A DNA stretch of 64,000 nt from the NCBI RefSeq assembly GCF_010499255.1, contig NZ_JAAGRN010000003.1, positions 301,189-365,188 on the forward strand, given 5' to 3'. The notes below the pieces were generated by a model that saw only the letters and a list, made by a program, of their open reading frames with translations, ran no database searches and was not told where the DNA came from. Made by a program: the position numbers and the translations under genes. Below, piece after piece: positions 50,968-61,588 of this stretch. How positions within the stretch are numbered: the stretch's first letter is position 1; every line of letters starts with the position of its first letter. This DNA is from Sheuella amnicola. Its GTDB lineage: Bacteria; Pseudomonadota; Gammaproteobacteria; Burkholderiales; Burkholderiaceae_B.

Positions 50968-52089
50968 TCAGGAAAAGAATTCCTTCACGCGATCGGTCCA
51001 AGACTTGCTTTGCGGCGAATGGCGCTCACCACCCTCGCCGAGCGAAGCCTCAAACTGGCGCAACAGACTCTTCTGCTCTTCGCTGAGCTTGACGGGCGTT
51101 TCAACCACGACATGGCAGTACAGATCACCAGGGTATGCAGACCGCACCCCTTTGATGCCTTTACCACGCAGTCTGAACGTTTTGCCTGATTGCGTTCCCT
51201 CAGGGATCGTAATCTCGGCTTTGCCGTTCAGTGTGGGAACCTGAATGTCACCACCCAACGCGGCGGTCGTGAACGGAATCGTCAATTCACAATGCAAGTC
51301 ATCGTTTTCACGCTGGAAGATCTTGTGCTCTTTCAGATGAATCTCGACGAACAAATCACCCGATGGCCCGCCATTGATGCCAGGCTCGCCATTACCGCTT
51401 GAGCGGATGCGCATACCATCATCAATACCGGCGGGAATTTTGACCTGCAATGTTTTGTTTTTACGCGTGCGCCCCACTCCATCGCAAGACACGCACGGGT
51501 CGGTAATTTCTTTACCGTTGCCATGGCATGTCGGACAGGTCTGCTGCACGCTGAAAAAGCCCTGCTGCATTCGCACCGCACCCGAGCCGCCGCAGGTGCG
51601 GCAAGTTTTGGGGGTAGTGCCTGGCTTGGCGCCACTGCCTTTACAGACATCGCAGTTTTCCCAGCTAGGCACTCGAATCTCGGTATCAAAACCATTGGCC
51701 GCTTGCTCAAGCGTGATTTCCATCGAGTATTTAAGGTCTGCGCCACGATAAACCTGCGGGCCGCCGCCACCGCGTCGACCACCACCAAAAATCTCACCGA
51801 AAATATCGCCGAACGCATCGCCAAAACCGGCGCCACCAGCACCCATTCCGGCTGCGTTGGGATCGACACCGGCGTGACCGTAACGATCATAAGCCGCACG
51901 TTTGTTGTCATCCGACAGAATCTCGTAGGCTTCTTTAGCCTGCTTGAATTTCTCTTCGGCTTCCTTGCTGTCCGGATTGCGATCCGGATGGTATTTCATC
52001 GCCAACTTTCGGTAGGCTTTTTTCAGCTCTTCATCCGAAGCGTTCTTTGCAACGCCCAGAACTTCATAAAAGTCGCGTTTTGCTGCCAT
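50968..52089 (-). CDS. dnaJ: Chaperone DnaJ
   Basis: DnaJ delivers unfolded protein to DnaK and stimulates its ATPase. The 373-residue protein has the J-domain with YHPDRNP (about 31-38), a Gly/Phe-rich linker (about 75-115), and four zinc motifs [24 protein letters not shown] and CVSCDGVG. It is 82 bases after dnaK, with a terminator hairpin in the gap; it has no obvious heat-shock promoter of its own. Confidence 0.97.
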   Translation of the reverse strand: MAAKRDFYEVLGVAKNASDEELKKAYRKLAMKYHPDRNPDSKEAEEKFKQAKEAYEILSDDNKRAAYDRYGHAGVDPNAAGMGAGGAGFGDAFGDIFGEIFGGGRRGGGGPQVYRGADLKYSMEITLEQAANGFDTEIRVPSWENCDVCKGSGAKPGTTPKTCRTCGGSGAVRMQQGFFSVQQTCPTCHGNGKEITDPCVSCDGVGRTRKNKTLQVKIPAGIDDGMRIRSSGNGEPGINGGPSGDLFVEIHLKEHKIFQRENDDLHCELTIPFTTAALGGDIQVPTLNGKAEITIPEGTQSGKTFRLRGKGIKGVRSAYPGDLYCHVVVETPVKLSEEQKSLLRQFEASLGEGGERHSPQSKSWTDRVKEFFS

Positions 52090-52111
52090 GGTCTGACTCG
52101 TTAATTAGGAC

Positions 52112-52150
52112 AAAAAAACTCGCCCGGAAAGCTCGTTTGAGCCCCGGGCG
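52112..52150 (-). terminator. Terminator hairpin between dnaK and dnaJ
   Basis: On the minus strand CGCCCGG and CCGGGCG pair around a GGCTC/GAGC inner stem, followed by AGTTTTTTT. It should stop part of dnaK transcription, lowering dnaJ relative to dnaK, since no separate dnaJ promoter is evident. Confidence 0.8.
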
Positions 52151-52171
52151 GGTATGGATCAAGTTATCCGA

Positions 52172-54109
52172 TCACTTCGCGTCGCGCTTGACTTCTTTAA
52201 AGTCAGCATCGACTACGTTGTCATCGGCAGGCTTGGAACCGGCCTGGGCTTGCTCGCCACCTTGCGCTGCTGCTTGGGCAGCCTGCGCATCGGCATACAT
52301 CTTCTCGCCCAGTTTTTGCGACGCAGTCGACAGCGCCTCAACCTTGGCATCGATCGCAGCCTTGTCGGCGTTGTTCTTCAACGCGTCTTCGACTTCGGTG
52401 ATCGCTGCTTCGATCGCGGTCTTCTCGGCTTCGTCCAGTTTGTCGCCGTACTCGGTCAACGACTTGCGGGTCGCGTGCACCAGCGCATCGGCGCTGTTGC
52501 GAGCCTGAGCCAACTCGGCCAAGCGGTGATCTTCCTCGGCGTTTGCCTCGGCATCCTTGACCATCCGTTGAATTTCTTCTTCGGTCAGGCCGGAGTTTGC
52601 CTTGATCGTGATCTTGTTCTCTTTGCCGGTACCCTTGTCCTTGGCAGACACGTGCAAGATACCGTTGGCATCGATGTCGAAGGTCACTTCGATCTGGGGC
52701 GTGCCACGTGGTGCGGGCGGAATGCCCTCGAGGTTGAACTCGCCCAATGTCTTGTTACCGGCGGCGATTTCGCGCTCACCCTGGAACACCTTGATCGTCA
52801 CGGCAGGCTGATTGTCATCGGCGGTCGAGAACACTTGCGAATGACGGGTCGGGATCGTGGTGTTCTTGGTGATCATTTTGGTCATCACGCCACCAAGCGT
52901 TTCGATACCGATCGACAGGGGCGTCACGTCCAGCAACAACACGTCCTTACGATCACCAGCCAGAACCGAACCTTGAATTGCAGCGCCGGCGGCAACCGCT
53001 TCGTCAGGGTTTACGTCCTTGCGCGGATCGCGGCCGAACAACTCTTTGACCTTTTCCTGCACTTTGGGCATGCGGGTCATACCGCCAACCAGGATCACAT
53101 CGTCGATGTCGCCGATCTTGACACCGGCATCCTTGATCGCCATGCGGCAAGGTTCCATCGTGCGGTCGATCAGCTCTTCGACCAGCGATTCGAGCTTGGC
53201 GCGGGTGATCTTGATGTTCAAGTGCTTGGGGCCTGATGCATCAGCCGTGATGTAAGGCAAGTTGATTTCTGTCTGCTGAGCGGACGAAAGTTCGATCTTG
53301 GCTTTTTCCGCAGCTTCTTTCAGGCGCTGCAGTGCGAGCACGTCTTTCGACAGATCAACGCCCTGCTCTTTTTTGAACTCGCCAATCACGTATTCGATAA
53401 CGCGCTGGTCGAAATCTTCGCCGCCCAAGAACGTGTCGCCGTTGGTCGACAGCACTTCGAATTGCTTCTCGCCATCCACATCGGCGATTTCGATAATCGA
53501 GATATCGAACGTACCACCACCCAAGTCGAACACGGCGATTTTGCGATCGCCCTTTTCGCTCTTGTCCATGCCGAAAGCAAGCGCGGCTGCAGTCGGTTCG
53601 TTGATGATGCGCTTGACTTCGAGGCCGGCAATACGACCTGCGTCTTTAGTCGCCTGGCGCTGGCTGTCGTTAAAGTAAGCGGGAACCGTGATAACAGCCT
53701 CGGTCACTTCTTCGCCCAGAAAATCTTCGGCGGTTTTCTTCATCTTGCGCAGGATGTCTGCCGACACCTGCGAAGGAGCCAACTTTTTGTTCTGTGCTTC
53801 GACCCATGCGTCACCGTTGTCAGCCTTGATGATCTTGTAAGGCATCAAATGGATGTCTTTTTGAACAGCATCTTCGCTGAACTTGCGACCGATCAGGCGC
53901 TTGACTGCATAAAGGGTATTGGTCGGATTGGTGACGGCCTGACGTTTTGCAGGAGCGCCAACCAGGGATTCGCCGTCGTCCATGTAGGCGACGATCGAGG
54001 GGGTGGTGCGTGCGCCTTCGGCGTTTTCGAGAATTTTGACCTGACCACCATCCATCACTGCAACGCAGCTGTTGGTCGTACCGAGGTCGATACCGATAAT
54101 CTTGCTCAT
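52172..54109 (-). CDS. dnaK: Chaperone DnaK (Hsp70)
   Basis: DnaK is the ATP-dependent Hsp70 chaperone. The 645-residue protein is full length: phosphate-1 [50 protein letters not shown], the [20 protein letters not shown] linker/substrate boundary, and a disordered tail ending in [13 protein letters not shown] sigma-32 promoter (54163-54190) lies in front of it. The separate promoter and terminator split the grpE-dnaK-dnaJ region into partly independent units. Confidence 0.98.
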   Translation of the reverse strand: MSKIIGIDLGTTNSCVAVMDGGQVKILENAEGARTTPSIVAYMDDGESLVGAPAKRQAVTNPTNTLYAVKRLIGRKFSEDAVQKDIHLMPYKIIKADNGDAWVEAQNKKLAPSQVSADILRKMKKTAEDFLGEEVTEAVITVPAYFNDSQRQATKDAGRIAGLEVKRIINEPTAAALAFGMDKSEKGDRKIAVFDLGGGTFDISIIEIADVDGEKQFEVLSTNGDTFLGGEDFDQRVIEYVIGEFKKEQGVDLSKDVLALQRLKEAAEKAKIELSSAQQTEINLPYITADASGPKHLNIKITRAKLESLVEELIDRTMEPCRMAIKDAGVKIGDIDDVILVGGMTRMPKVQEKVKELFGRDPRKDVNPDEAVAAGAAIQGSVLAGDRKDVLLLDVTPLSIGIETLGGVMTKMITKNTTIPTRHSQVFSTADDNQPAVTIKVFQGEREIAAGNKTLGEFNLEGIPPAPRGTPQIEVTFDIDANGILHVSAKDKGTGKENKITIKANSGLTEEEIQRMVKDAEANAEEDHRLAELAQARNSADALVHATRKSLTEYGDKLDEAEKTAIEAAITEVEDALKNNADKAAIDAKVEALSTASQKLGEKMYADAQAAQAAAQGGEQAQAGSKPADDNVVDADFKEVKRDAK

Positions 54110-54162
54110 GGTGAAATACCTTATTGAATGATCAGAATTGGGTGAGAATTTCTATGAAACCT

Positions 54163-54190
54163 ATTTGGGGGGTACGAATCCGATTTCAAG
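54163..54190 (-). promoter_or_regulatory. Sigma-32 (heat-shock) promoter of dnaK
   Basis: On the minus strand a perfect -35 CTTGAAA (54184-54190) is followed, after 13 bases, by CCCCAAAT (54163-54170), close to the sigma-32 consensus CCCCATNT. It lies 53 bases before the dnaK ATG. Confidence 0.85.
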
Positions 54191-54198
54191 ACCAAAAT

Positions 54199-54235
54199 CA
54201 GGGTTTTTTATCAATTTTTGAGTAAAAAAACCCTG
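54199..54235 (-). terminator. AT-rich terminator after grpE
   Basis: CAGGGTTTTTT and its complement pair around a loop, followed by ATTTTGG on the minus strand. It lies just past the grpE stop and just before the dnaK heat-shock promoter. A second, weaker repeat (54232-54253) overlaps the stop codon. Confidence 0.55.
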
Positions 54236-54248
54236 TTTTTGATAAAAA

Positions 54249-54797
54249 TCAGGCTGCAACCGTCACCAAAGCGGGTCTCAAAACGCGATCAGCTATCAAA
54301 TATCCCTTTTGCAACGTCTGAACGACCGTGCCCGAAGCTTGTTCGGCAGGGATGTTGGCAATTGCCTGATGGTGATGTGGATCAAACTTGTCGCCCACAG
54401 CCGGAGCGATTTCCTTGAGATGATTACGCTCGAAACCACTAATCAACTGTTTAAGCGTGGCTTCGATGCCGGCACGCATGTCTTCTGCGGACTGTTCAGT
54501 CTGGGCCAAGGCGGCCTCTAAGCTGTCCTTAACCGGAACCAAGCTCTCGGCAAACGATTCAATACCAAATTTACGAGCCTTGGAAACTTCCTCCTGGGCG
54601 CGGCGACGCACGTTTTCCATTTCAGCGGCGGCTCGCAGGGCCTGATCCTTTGCTTCGGCCAACTGGGCCTGAACGGCGGCTAATTCGTTTTGCAGAAGAA
54701 CCAGTGGATCCTGCTCTACCGCATCAGCTGTATCTTGTTGATTTTGAATGGATTCATCCTGAGCAGACTGGTCAGCTGGATCGTGAGGGGCCGTCAT
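54249..54797 (-). CDS. grpE: Nucleotide exchange factor GrpE
   Basis: GrpE releases ADP from DnaK. From the ATG at 54797 (GGAGAAG ribosome site) it has 182 residues: a polar N-terminus, a long coiled coil (about 40-95), then [10 protein letters not shown] and the C-terminal beta domain [47 protein letters not shown] longer frame upstream crosses the heat-shock promoter and is rejected. It is followed by dnaK. Confidence 0.96.
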   Translation of the reverse strand: MTAPHDPADQSAQDESIQNQQDTADAVEQDPLVLLQNELAAVQAQLAEAKDQALRAAAEMENVRRRAQEEVSKARKFGIESFAESLVPVKDSLEAALAQTEQSAEDMRAGIEATLKQLISGFERNHLKEIAPAVGDKFDPHHHQAIANIPAEQASGTVVQTLQKGYLIADRVLRPALVTVAA

Positions 54798-54832
54798 TGA
54801 ACTTCTCCAAAAAAATGCATGAATGCCATGAC

Positions 54833-54860
54833 AATTGGGGATCAACCCTAAAGTTTCAAG
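54833..54860 (-). promoter_or_regulatory. Sigma-32 (heat-shock) promoter of grpE
   Basis: On the minus strand CCCCTTGAAA with -35 CTTGAAA (54854-54860) is followed after 13 bases by CCCCAATT (54833-54840). It lies 35 bases before the grpE ATG and after the hemH stop. Same architecture as the dnaK promoter. Confidence 0.9.
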
Positions 54861-54901
54861 GGGCAAACAGCAAGAAAATCGAATTGTCCGGCGTTTTTTA
54901 G

Positions 54902-55960
54902 TTAGGCCGTGGTCGGCCATCCCTGCAATTGGGACTGGACCAAATCGGCCAAGGAATGAATCCAGGCCGGATCGTCATTCAGAGCGGAAATATATCTGAA
55001 CTGCCTGCCTCCAGCGGCTAAAAATGCATCGCGCACTTCGATGCGGATTTCTTCCAGAGTTTCGAGACAATCGGCCAGAAACCCGGGACACACCACATCC
55101 ACATCGGTCACGCCCTCACCCGCCAGCCTCTGCAAAGTGGGTTCGGTATAAGGCTCAAGCCATTTGGCCGGACCAAACCGGCTCTGAAACGTCACAATAT
55201 AGTCATCGTCCTTCAGCTGAAGAAACCTTGCCAATGCCGCGGCGGTGCCATAACAATCCTTGCAATACGGATCACCCTGATCGACGACCATCTTGGGTAA
55301 ACCATGAAAGCTCATCACAAGCTTTTGCGGGCGTCCATTTTGTAGCCAGAAGGCGGCTATTTTTTCGCCAAGCGGTCGAATAAAAGAAGGATCCGTATTA
55401 AAGCGCTTGATAAACCGCAGCGCAGGCTGATTGCGCATATGGCTTGCAACGCGCATCACTTCATCGACCACGGTGGCTGTCGTGCTCGCGGCATATTGCG
55501 GATAAAGAGGCACAATCAAAATCTGCTCGCAACCTTTGCCGCGCAACTTCAGCATCGCACTTTTGATCGAAGGATTGCCATAGCGCATACCGGTTTCGAC
55601 CTCGACATCCATGCCCCGGCTTGCGAACACCTCGCGCAGCCCTTCCGTCTGGCGCTGGGTATAGACCATCAGTGGCGAGCCGCCTTCCATCCAGATACTT
55701 TGATAACGATGGGCAAGCTTGCGAGGACGAAATGTCAGAATCGGGCCATTCAGGATGGGCCACCAAAGCAGCCTGGGGATTTCGATCACGCGGGGATCGG
55801 ACAGGAACTCGCGCAAATAGCGTCGAATAGCCCCGGCTGTCGGGGCATCAGGCGTACCCAGATTGACCAACACCACCCCGACTCGACCGACCTGCTTAAT
55901 CTCGGGCCACGCAACAAAAGAAGCCGTGCGCAAATGAGTAGGTTCAGGCCAGAATTTCAT
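54902..55960 (-). CDS. hemH: Ferrochelatase
   Basis: HemH inserts iron into protoporphyrin IX, the last step of haem synthesis. The 352-residue protein has [37 protein letters not shown] near the start, the active histidine in [22 protein letters not shown], and the C-terminal [20 protein letters not shown]. Length normal. It begins one base after hrcA ends, so the two share a transcript. Confidence 0.96.
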   Translation of the reverse strand: MKFWPEPTHLRTASFVAWPEIKQVGRVGVVLVNLGTPDAPTAGAIRRYLREFLSDPRVIEIPRLLWWPILNGPILTFRPRKLAHRYQSIWMEGGSPLMVYTQRQTEGLREVFASRGMDVEVETGMRYGNPSIKSAMLKLRGKGCEQILIVPLYPQYAASTTATVVDEVMRVASHMRNQPALRFIKRFNTDPSFIRPLGEKIAAFWLQNGRPQKLVMSFHGLPKMVVDQGDPYCKDCYGTAAALARFLQLKDDDYIVTFQSRFGPAKWLEPYTEPTLQRLAGEGVTDVDVVCPGFLADCLETLEEIRIEVRDAFLAAGGRQFRYISALNDDPAWIHSLADLVQSQLQGWPTTA

Positions 55961-55961
55961 A

Positions 55962-56981
55962 TTAATTTCGGTCAGTGTGATTATGGCTAAGTGCGTTCGA
56001 AAGCAGGCGTGAAGTAATGTCCACGATGGGAATCACTCTCTCGTAGGCCATCCGGGTTGGGCCGATGACGCCAAGCGTGCCTACAATACGACCATCGACA
56101 CCGTAAGGCGCAGTAATGATCGATAAATCTTCGGTTGGGACCAGTTCGGAATCCCCACCGATATAAATCTGTACCCCTTGCGCACTGCTAGACACATCAA
56201 GCAGTTGCAATAAGTCGGTCTTTTTTTCGAACATCGAAAATGTTTTGCGCAAGCGGTCCATGTCGGACGCCAATTCATTGACATCGAGTAGCTTGCGCTC
56301 GCCCGAGATGACGACGTTTTCAACCTCGTCGGCAGCCTGCGCACCGGCCTCGACCGCAGCCTGCATAAGTTTCGACATATCTTCCTGCAGCCTGGCCAAG
56401 TCTCGTGCCAGATTTTGACGCACATCGGCAAACGATTTGCCGGCAAAATTCTGGTTAAAGAAATTAGCCGCCTCGATCAGCGCCGTGCTGGTGTAGTCGC
56501 GAGGCGTCAGCAAAATACGGTTCTGAACATCGCCTTCCGGCGTCACAATGATCAGCAATATCCTTTTTTCGGACAGCCTGATGAATTCAATCTGCCTAAA
56601 CACTTGAGCGCGGCGCGGAGACAGTACGACGCCGGCGAACTGCGTCAAATTCGACAAAAGCGATGCCGCCGCATTAATCGCCCGGGACGGCTCCGAGGCG
56701 GACTGCAAGTCGCGCATATCCGCCGATGGCGTGAACTCGAAAGGCTGGGCCGAAAGCATCGTGTCGACAAACAGCCTGTAGCCTTTAGGGGTGGGAATGC
56801 GGCCTGCCGAAGTATGGGGGCTGTGAATCAAGCCAAGCTCTTCAAGATCGGACATGACATTGCGGATCGTGGCGGGCGACAGGTCAAACTGCTTTGAAAG
56901 CGTGCGTGAACCGACGGGTTGGCCATCGTCGATATACCGTTCGATCAGTGCTTTTAAAAGTGAGCGTGCGCGTTCATCCAT
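55962..56981 (-). CDS. hrcA: Heat-inducible transcription repressor HrcA
   Basis: HrcA represses chaperone operons through the CIRCE element. The 339-residue protein has a winged-helix N-terminus ([44 protein letters not shown]), then [10 protein letters not shown] and the C-terminal IIT-APYG-type [28 protein letters not shown]. It is divergent from nadK and upstream of hemH. No CIRCE sequence is seen in this window, so its targets (probably groESL) lie elsewhere. Confidence 0.95.
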   Translation of the reverse strand: MDERARSLLKALIERYIDDGQPVGSRTLSKQFDLSPATIRNVMSDLEELGLIHSPHTSAGRIPTPKGYRLFVDTMLSAQPFEFTPSADMRDLQSASEPSRAINAAASLLSNLTQFAGVVLSPRRAQVFRQIEFIRLSEKRILLIIVTPEGDVQNRILLTPRDYTSTALIEAANFFNQNFAGKSFADVRQNLARDLARLQEDMSKLMQAAVEAGAQAADEVENVVISGERKLLDVNELASDMDRLRKTFSMFEKKTDLLQLLDVSSSAQGVQIYIGGDSELVPTEDLSIITAPYGVDGRIVGTLGVIGPTRMAYERVIPIVDITSRLLSNALSHNHTDRN

Positions 56982-57009
56982 GATGTCCCCATTTTACAGC
57001 CCCCGCCCC

Positions 57010-57015
57010 TATAAT
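57010..57015 (+). promoter_or_regulatory. Possible -10 element of nadK
   Basis: TATAAT lies in the 63 bases between divergent hrcA and nadK, 29 bases before the nadK ATG. The expected -35 position is GC-rich and not convincing. Confidence 0.4.
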
Positions 57016-57044
57016 CGGTTAGTTTTTCTCTGATTGGGCGACTA

Positions 57045-57944
57045 ATGCATTTTCCTATTATTGCTCTGGTTGGCAGATATCAAGATTCAGGGCTGCACGC
57101 TCCCCTGCGAGCGCTTGCCGCCCAGTTGGTCAAAGAAGGCCGGCAAGTTCTGATCGAGGCCAACACCGCCAGCAATACAGGCGTAACCGAATACACCACG
57201 GCATCGTTTGCCGAAATCGGCGAACGCGCCAGCCTGGCGATCGTGATGGGTGGAGACGGAACCATGCTTGGCGCAGCCAGGGATTTGGCCCCCTACGACA
57301 TCCCGGTTGTCGGCATCAACCACGGACGCCTGGGTTTCATCACGGACATCCCGGTCGAGGACGCATCCCAGGCCATCGCAGCGCTGCTTCAAGGGCGCTA
57401 TGAAACCGACACACGCATGCTGCTGACCGGCAGTGTCTGGCGCGGCAATGCCGAAATGTTCTCGGCCACGGCATTAAATGACGTTGTGCTGAGCAGATCG
57501 GGGCGCGGCGGCATGATCGAGGTGCGAGTCGAAATCGGCAACTCCTACATGTACACCCAGCGGGCGGATGGCCTGATCGTAGCCACGCCAACCGGATCCA
57601 CCGCCTACTCCCTATCTGCGGCCGGTCCGATACTGCACCCTGGGGTGGATGCCATTCTGCTTGTTCCGGTTGCGCCACAGACCCTCTCGAATCGTCCTGT
57701 CGTGATCCCTGCCGACGCAGTCCTGAATCTGACGCTTGCCGCCATGGGTCGGGTCGACACAGGCGCCAGCGTCCACTTCGACATGCAAACCTGGTCCGAC
57801 CTCCAACCCGGCGACCGTATTGTGGTCAAGAGGGCTCCGCACACGACCCGATTCCTCCATCCTGCCGGCTATAGTTTTTTTACGACATTGCGCCGAAAAC
57901 TCGACTGGAACCGCATGCCGCGTTCGGGTAGCGACGGAGAGTAA
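57045..57944 (+). CDS. nadK: NAD kinase
   Basis: NadK phosphorylates NAD+ to NADP+. The 299-residue protein has the GGDGTMLGAAR motif (about residues 68-78), GINHGRLGFITDIP, and the TPTGSTAYSLSAAGPILHP segment. Full length; followed four bases later by recN. Confidence 0.96.
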   Translation: MHFPIIALVGRYQDSGLHAPLRALAAQLVKEGRQVLIEANTASNTGVTEYTTASFAEIGERASLAIVMGGDGTMLGAARDLAPYDIPVVGINHGRLGFITDIPVEDASQAIAALLQGRYETDTRMLLTGSVWRGNAEMFSATALNDVVLSRSGRGGMIEVRVEIGNSYMYTQRADGLIVATPTGSTAYSLSAAGPILHPGVDAILLVPVAPQTLSNRPVVIPADAVLNLTLAAMGRVDTGASVHFDMQTWSDLQPGDRIVVKRAPHTTRFLHPAGYSFFTTLRRKLDWNRMPRSGSDGE

Positions 57945-57948
57945 CTGC

Positions 57949-59592
57949 ATGCTACGGGCTTTGCATATCCGCGACTTCGTTATCGTGACCGAGGCGGAAA
58001 TAAACTTTAATTCCGGCTTTACGGTGTTTTCGGGTGAAACCGGCGCGGGCAAATCGATATTGATCGACGCCCTGGCCCTGGCGATGGGTGCACGCTCGGA
58101 CTCGAGCGTGTTGCGACAGGGATCCGCGAGAGCTGAAATCAGCGCGGTGTTCGACACACCCGAAACGCTAATCAAATGGCTAACCGAGCACGATCTGCAC
58201 GCCGAAGACGAATTGATTCTCAGACGCATCATTGATGCGCAAGGCCGCAGTCGCGCCTACATCAACGGCTCGGCAGTCACCATCACTCAACTGCGCGAGG
58301 TAGGCGAATACCTGGTCGACATACATGGCCAGCATGCCCACCAAAGCCTGCTGCGCCCGGAAAGCCAACGCGACCTGCTCGATGCTCACGGCGGCCTTCA
58401 GCCCTTGCGCCAATCCGTCGGCCAAGCCTGGAAAGCCTGGAGAAGCGTCCAGCGCAAGCTTGCCCTCACCGAACAAGATGCCAGTACCTTGGCTGCCGCC
58501 CGGGAAAAACTCGAATGGCAACTGGATCAGCTAGACCGTCTGGCTCTTTCCCCCGGCGAATGGGAAACTCTATCGAACGAACACACGCGGTTGGCCAACG
58601 CACAATCACTTCTGGATGGCGCCGCCCAAATCCTGAACTGGCTCGACGAAGGTGACGATTCAGTGCATCAACGCCTCTCGTCAAGCGTGCACCGGGCCAA
58701 TCAGCTTCTCAAGCACGATCCCCATTTGCAGACTGTTCATGATGCGCTGGAATCCTCCAGCATCGCAGTCAGTGAAGCAGTATCGGACCTCAATGCGTAT
58801 TTATCCAGCGTCGAACTCGATCCAGAAAGACTGGCGCAAGCGGAAGAACGCATGCGTCAAATCTTCGATTGCGCGCGTCAATTCAAAACCGAACCCGAAC
58901 AGTTGACCGCACTACACGAAACATTGCGCCAGGAACAGGCCAATCTGCAAGCCAGCACCGATGTCGAAGCGCTCAGAAAAGAATCCGCCAGACTCGAGAA
59001 AGACTACCTTCAACACGCATCGACTCTTACGCAAGCCCGCAAAAAATCGGCGAAAGATCTGGCCAAGCTTGTCACGGGTGCCATGCAAACGCTCGCCATG
59101 CAAGGCGGACAATTCGACATTTCGATTGACGCCGGCAACCCGTCCGGCCAAGGCGTGGATGCCATTGAATTCCTCGTTGCAGGTCATGCTGGGACAACGC
59201 CCAAACCTCTTGCCAAAGTTGCCTCCGGGGGCGAGCTGGCGCGCATTTCACTCGCACTGTCCGTCATCGCCAGTCGCGCCGCCCGTGTGCCAACCCTGAT
59301 TTTCGACGAGGTGGATAGCGGAATCGGTGGCGCGGTTGCCGAAGTCGTAGGCAATTTGCTGCGCGAGCTTGGCAGCCGGCACCAAGTGCTGTGCGTCACG
59401 CACTTACCGCAAGTCGCCTCCAGGGGAATGCATCACTTCAGGGTCAGCAAGACGCAGGATCAGCAAACCACCGAATCCAGAATTGCTGCGCTTAACGAAC
59501 AGGATAGGATCGAAGAGATAGCCAGAATGCTGGGGGGACTCAAAATTACGGACACTACCCGCCAGCACGCGCAAGAAATGCTGCGCCCCTGA
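57949..59592 (+). CDS. recN: DNA repair protein RecN
   Basis: RecN is an SMC-like ATPase in double-strand break repair. From the ATG at 57949 (GGAG ribosome site) it has 547 residues: Walker A GETGAGKSILIDAL near residue 30, a coiled-coil middle, signature ASGGELARISLALSVIAS, and Walker B TLIFDEVDSGIGGAVA. A longer upstream frame overlaps nadK and is rejected. It forms a unit with nadK, as in many betaproteobacteria. Confidence 0.95.
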   Translation: MLRALHIRDFVIVTEAEINFNSGFTVFSGETGAGKSILIDALALAMGARSDSSVLRQGSARAEISAVFDTPETLIKWLTEHDLHAEDELILRRIIDAQGRSRAYINGSAVTITQLREVGEYLVDIHGQHAHQSLLRPESQRDLLDAHGGLQPLRQSVGQAWKAWRSVQRKLALTEQDASTLAAAREKLEWQLDQLDRLALSPGEWETLSNEHTRLANAQSLLDGAAQILNWLDEGDDSVHQRLSSSVHRANQLLKHDPHLQTVHDALESSSIAVSEAVSDLNAYLSSVELDPERLAQAEERMRQIFDCARQFKTEPEQLTALHETLRQEQANLQASTDVEALRKESARLEKDYLQHASTLTQARKKSAKDLAKLVTGAMQTLAMQGGQFDISIDAGNPSGQGVDAIEFLVAGHAGTTPKPLAKVASGGELARISLALSVIASRAARVPTLIFDEVDSGIGGAVAEVVGNLLRELGSRHQVLCVTHLPQVASRGMHHFRVSKTQDQQTTESRIAALNEQDRIEEIARMLGGLKITDTTRQHAQEMLRP

Positions 59593-59610
59593 ACGAAATC
59601 TTGTTGCGCC

Positions 59611-60042
59611 TTATTTCGTTCGGGTCTGGCAGGCTTTGCAGATACCGTACAACATCATGGAATGGCTTTCGAGCTTGAACCCCTTGGCCGAAGCAATTTC
59701 GTGCTGACGCTTTTCGATCTCGGCATCCGTGAACTCGGCAACACTGCCGCAGTGGGTACAAATAAGATGGTCGTGATGATCGCCATCGTTTAGCTCGAAA
59801 ATCGCTTTACCGCCATCAAACTGGCTACGCACCAGAATGCCGGCTTGCTCGAACTGGGTTAACACGCGATAAACCGTCGCAAGGCCAATATCGACGCTTT
59901 CGCCAATCAAAGTCCGATAGACATCTTCAGCACTCAGGTGTCTTTGGCCTGATTTACGGAAAATATCCAGAATCTTCAGACGAGGAAATGTCGCCTTCAG
60001 GCCGACATTTTTCAAATCACTCTGATCGTTCTCGGTTTGCAA
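59611..60042 (-). CDS. fur: Ferric uptake regulator Fur
   Basis: Fur is the iron-responsive repressor. The 143-residue protein has a winged helix ([30 protein letters not shown]), the metal histidines in [14 protein letters not shown] with zinc cysteines C95 and C98, and a second pair in ICKACQ at the C-terminus. It converges with recN and is divergent from bamE, the usual betaproteobacterial fur-omlA arrangement. Confidence 0.96.
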   Translation of the reverse strand: MQTENDQSDLKNVGLKATFPRLKILDIFRKSGQRHLSAEDVYRTLIGESVDIGLATVYRVLTQFEQAGILVRSQFDGGKAIFELNDGDHHDHLICTHCGSVAEFTDAEIEKRQHEIASAKGFKLESHSMMLYGICKACQTRTK

Positions 60043-60070
60043 GGAAAAACCTCTACGGCTAGTCGTTAAG

Positions 60071-60084
60071 GCTCACGCGTGAGC
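60071..60084. promoter_or_regulatory. 14-bp perfect palindrome between fur and bamE
   Basis: GCTCACGCGTGAGC is a perfect 14-base palindrome 29 bases before the fur start and 58 before bamE. It is not a Fur box (no GATAAT repeats). It may be an operator for one or both genes. Confidence 0.45.
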
Positions 60085-60141
60085 AATTAGCCTTTATGAT
60101 AACGTTTTTGCCAGATTATCCAATAGAGGCCCTCATTGGTC

Positions 60142-60711
60142 ATGTTTCGTCCATCCGCCCAAAAACTTTACGCAACCCTGGCTTTGGTTGCAGGCGTCAC
60201 ACTGTTGTCCGGTTGCGAATCCTCACGATGGGGTTTCCCATATCGCTCAGGCGTGCAGCAAGGCAACTGGATCACTAAAGATCAAGTTGCGCTACTGCGC
60301 CCCGGCATGACCCGCGAACAAGTCAAGTTCGCCTTGGGCACCCCCATGCTCACCAGCGCACTGCACAGCAATCGGTGGGACTACCCCTACTACTTCCGCC
60401 AAGGCAACGGCAAAGTCGAAGAGCGCTTGCTCACCGTCATTTTCGACAAAAACCAGCTTGCCAGCTGGAAAGGCGATGAGCAACCCGAGTTGCAACCATT
60501 CCAGTATGCAAAACAGGAAGTCGGTCGGTCAAAACGTGAAGAAAAGCAACTCCAACTTGACGAGACGCGCGATCGCAATGACTCGGGAATGCCCGGCCCA
60601 ATCCAGATGCTACCCGGCGTGACGCTTGATCAAACCTTGGGCGATACGTCCGTTCAGGATCCGACAGCGATACCAGGCGCCCCACTGGATGCGCCAAAAC
60701 AGCTGTACTAA
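60142..60711 (+). CDS. bamE: Outer-membrane assembly lipoprotein BamE (OmlA/SmpA)
   Basis: BamE is a small lipoprotein of the BAM complex that inserts outer-membrane beta-barrels. The 189-residue precursor has lipobox LLSGC with lipid-attached C25, then the SmpA core [45 protein letters not shown]. The tail is longer than E. coli BamE (113 residues), as is common in betaproteobacteria. The start is the ATG at 60142; a TTG six bases upstream is possible. Confidence 0.93.
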   Translation: MFRPSAQKLYATLALVAGVTLLSGCESSRWGFPYRSGVQQGNWITKDQVALLRPGMTREQVKFALGTPMLTSALHSNRWDYPYYFRQGNGKVEERLLTVIFDKNQLASWKGDEQPELQPFQYAKQEVGRSKREEKQLQLDETRDRNDSGMPGPIQMLPGVTLDQTLGDTSVQDPTAIPGAPLDAPKQLY

Positions 60712-60779
60712 TACGAATAGTTATACCGACAGCTAAACCGACAACCCTTTCACCCACTTTCAGTACAAGAGCTCGTCAA

Positions 60780-61577
60780 ATGATGCGAATCGCGATTACC
60801 GGTGCCAGTGGCCGCATGGGCCGTATGCTGATCGAGGCAGTTACCCAGTCGACCGACCTCCAATTGACGGTCGCATTGGATCAGCCTGGCAGCCCCATGC
60901 TCGGACAAGACGCTTGCTCCTTTCTCGGTAAAACAAGTGGCGTATTGATTACAGACCAACTCTCTCAACTCGCCCAGGCGGATTGCTTGATCGACTTTAC
61001 CCGCCCGGAGGGAACGCTTGCGCATTTGCAAGCCTGCGTGCAGCATTCGGTCAACATCGTCATCGGCACAACGGGCTTTGATGACGCAGGCAAAAAAAGC
61101 ATCGCCGATGCCTCTCAAAAAATCGGTATCGTGTTCGCACCAAACATGAGCGTTGGAGTGAATGCAACGCTCAAGCTGCTAGATATGGCAGCCCGTATTC
61201 TGAACTCGGGTTATGACGTCGAAGTCTTCGAAGCCCACCACAAACATAAAGTGGATGCTCCGTCCGGCACAGCGCTCAAAATGGGCGAAGTCGTTGCCAA
61301 CGCCTGGGGCAAGCCGCTTGACGAAATCGCGACCTGGTCGCGCGAGGGCCATACCGGACCGCGCGAAACCGGCACCATCGGATTTTCGGTTGTGCGAGGC
61401 GGTGACATTGTCGGCGATCACACGGTTTTTTTCTGCGGCACCGGCGAGCGCATCGAAATCACGCACAAGTCGACCAGCCGCGCGGGTTACGCCGAAGGCA
61501 GCCTGCGCGCCGCACGCTATCTCATAGACAAGAAATCAGGTCTGTTCGACATGCAGACGGTTTTAGGCCTGTCTTAA
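60780..61577 (+). CDS. dapB: 4-hydroxy-tetrahydrodipicolinate reductase
   Basis: DapB is the NAD(P)H reductase in lysine and diaminopimelate synthesis. The 265-residue protein has the nucleotide motif [16 protein letters not shown] near the start, GTTGF, and the active site [20 protein letters not shown] with the catalytic histidine and lysine. It converges with murB. Confidence 0.96.
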   Translation: MMRIAITGASGRMGRMLIEAVTQSTDLQLTVALDQPGSPMLGQDACSFLGKTSGVLITDQLSQLAQADCLIDFTRPEGTLAHLQACVQHSVNIVIGTTGFDDAGKKSIADASQKIGIVFAPNMSVGVNATLKLLDMAARILNSGYDVEVFEAHHKHKVDAPSGTALKMGEVVANAWGKPLDEIATWSREGHTGPRETGTIGFSVVRGGDIVGDHTVFFCGTGERIEITHKSTSRAGYAEGSLRAARYLIDKKSGLFDMQTVLGLS

Positions 61578-61588
61578 ATCCGGCGTAG

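Noticed and set aside
52154..53236. A 360-codon frame opposite dnaK
   Set aside because: Long open antisense frames are usual over dnaK; the product is repetitive and matches nothing.
54798..54920. N-terminal extension of grpE
   Set aside because: It would cover the sigma-32 promoter and lacks GrpE character; the ATG at 54797 has GGAGAAG before it.
57736..57948. N-terminal extension of recN into nadK
   Set aside because: RecN similarity begins at the ATG at 57949, which has a ribosome site.
60043..60141. Fur box in front of fur
   Set aside because: Only a loose TTATGATAACG stretch is seen, not enough repeats to call a site.
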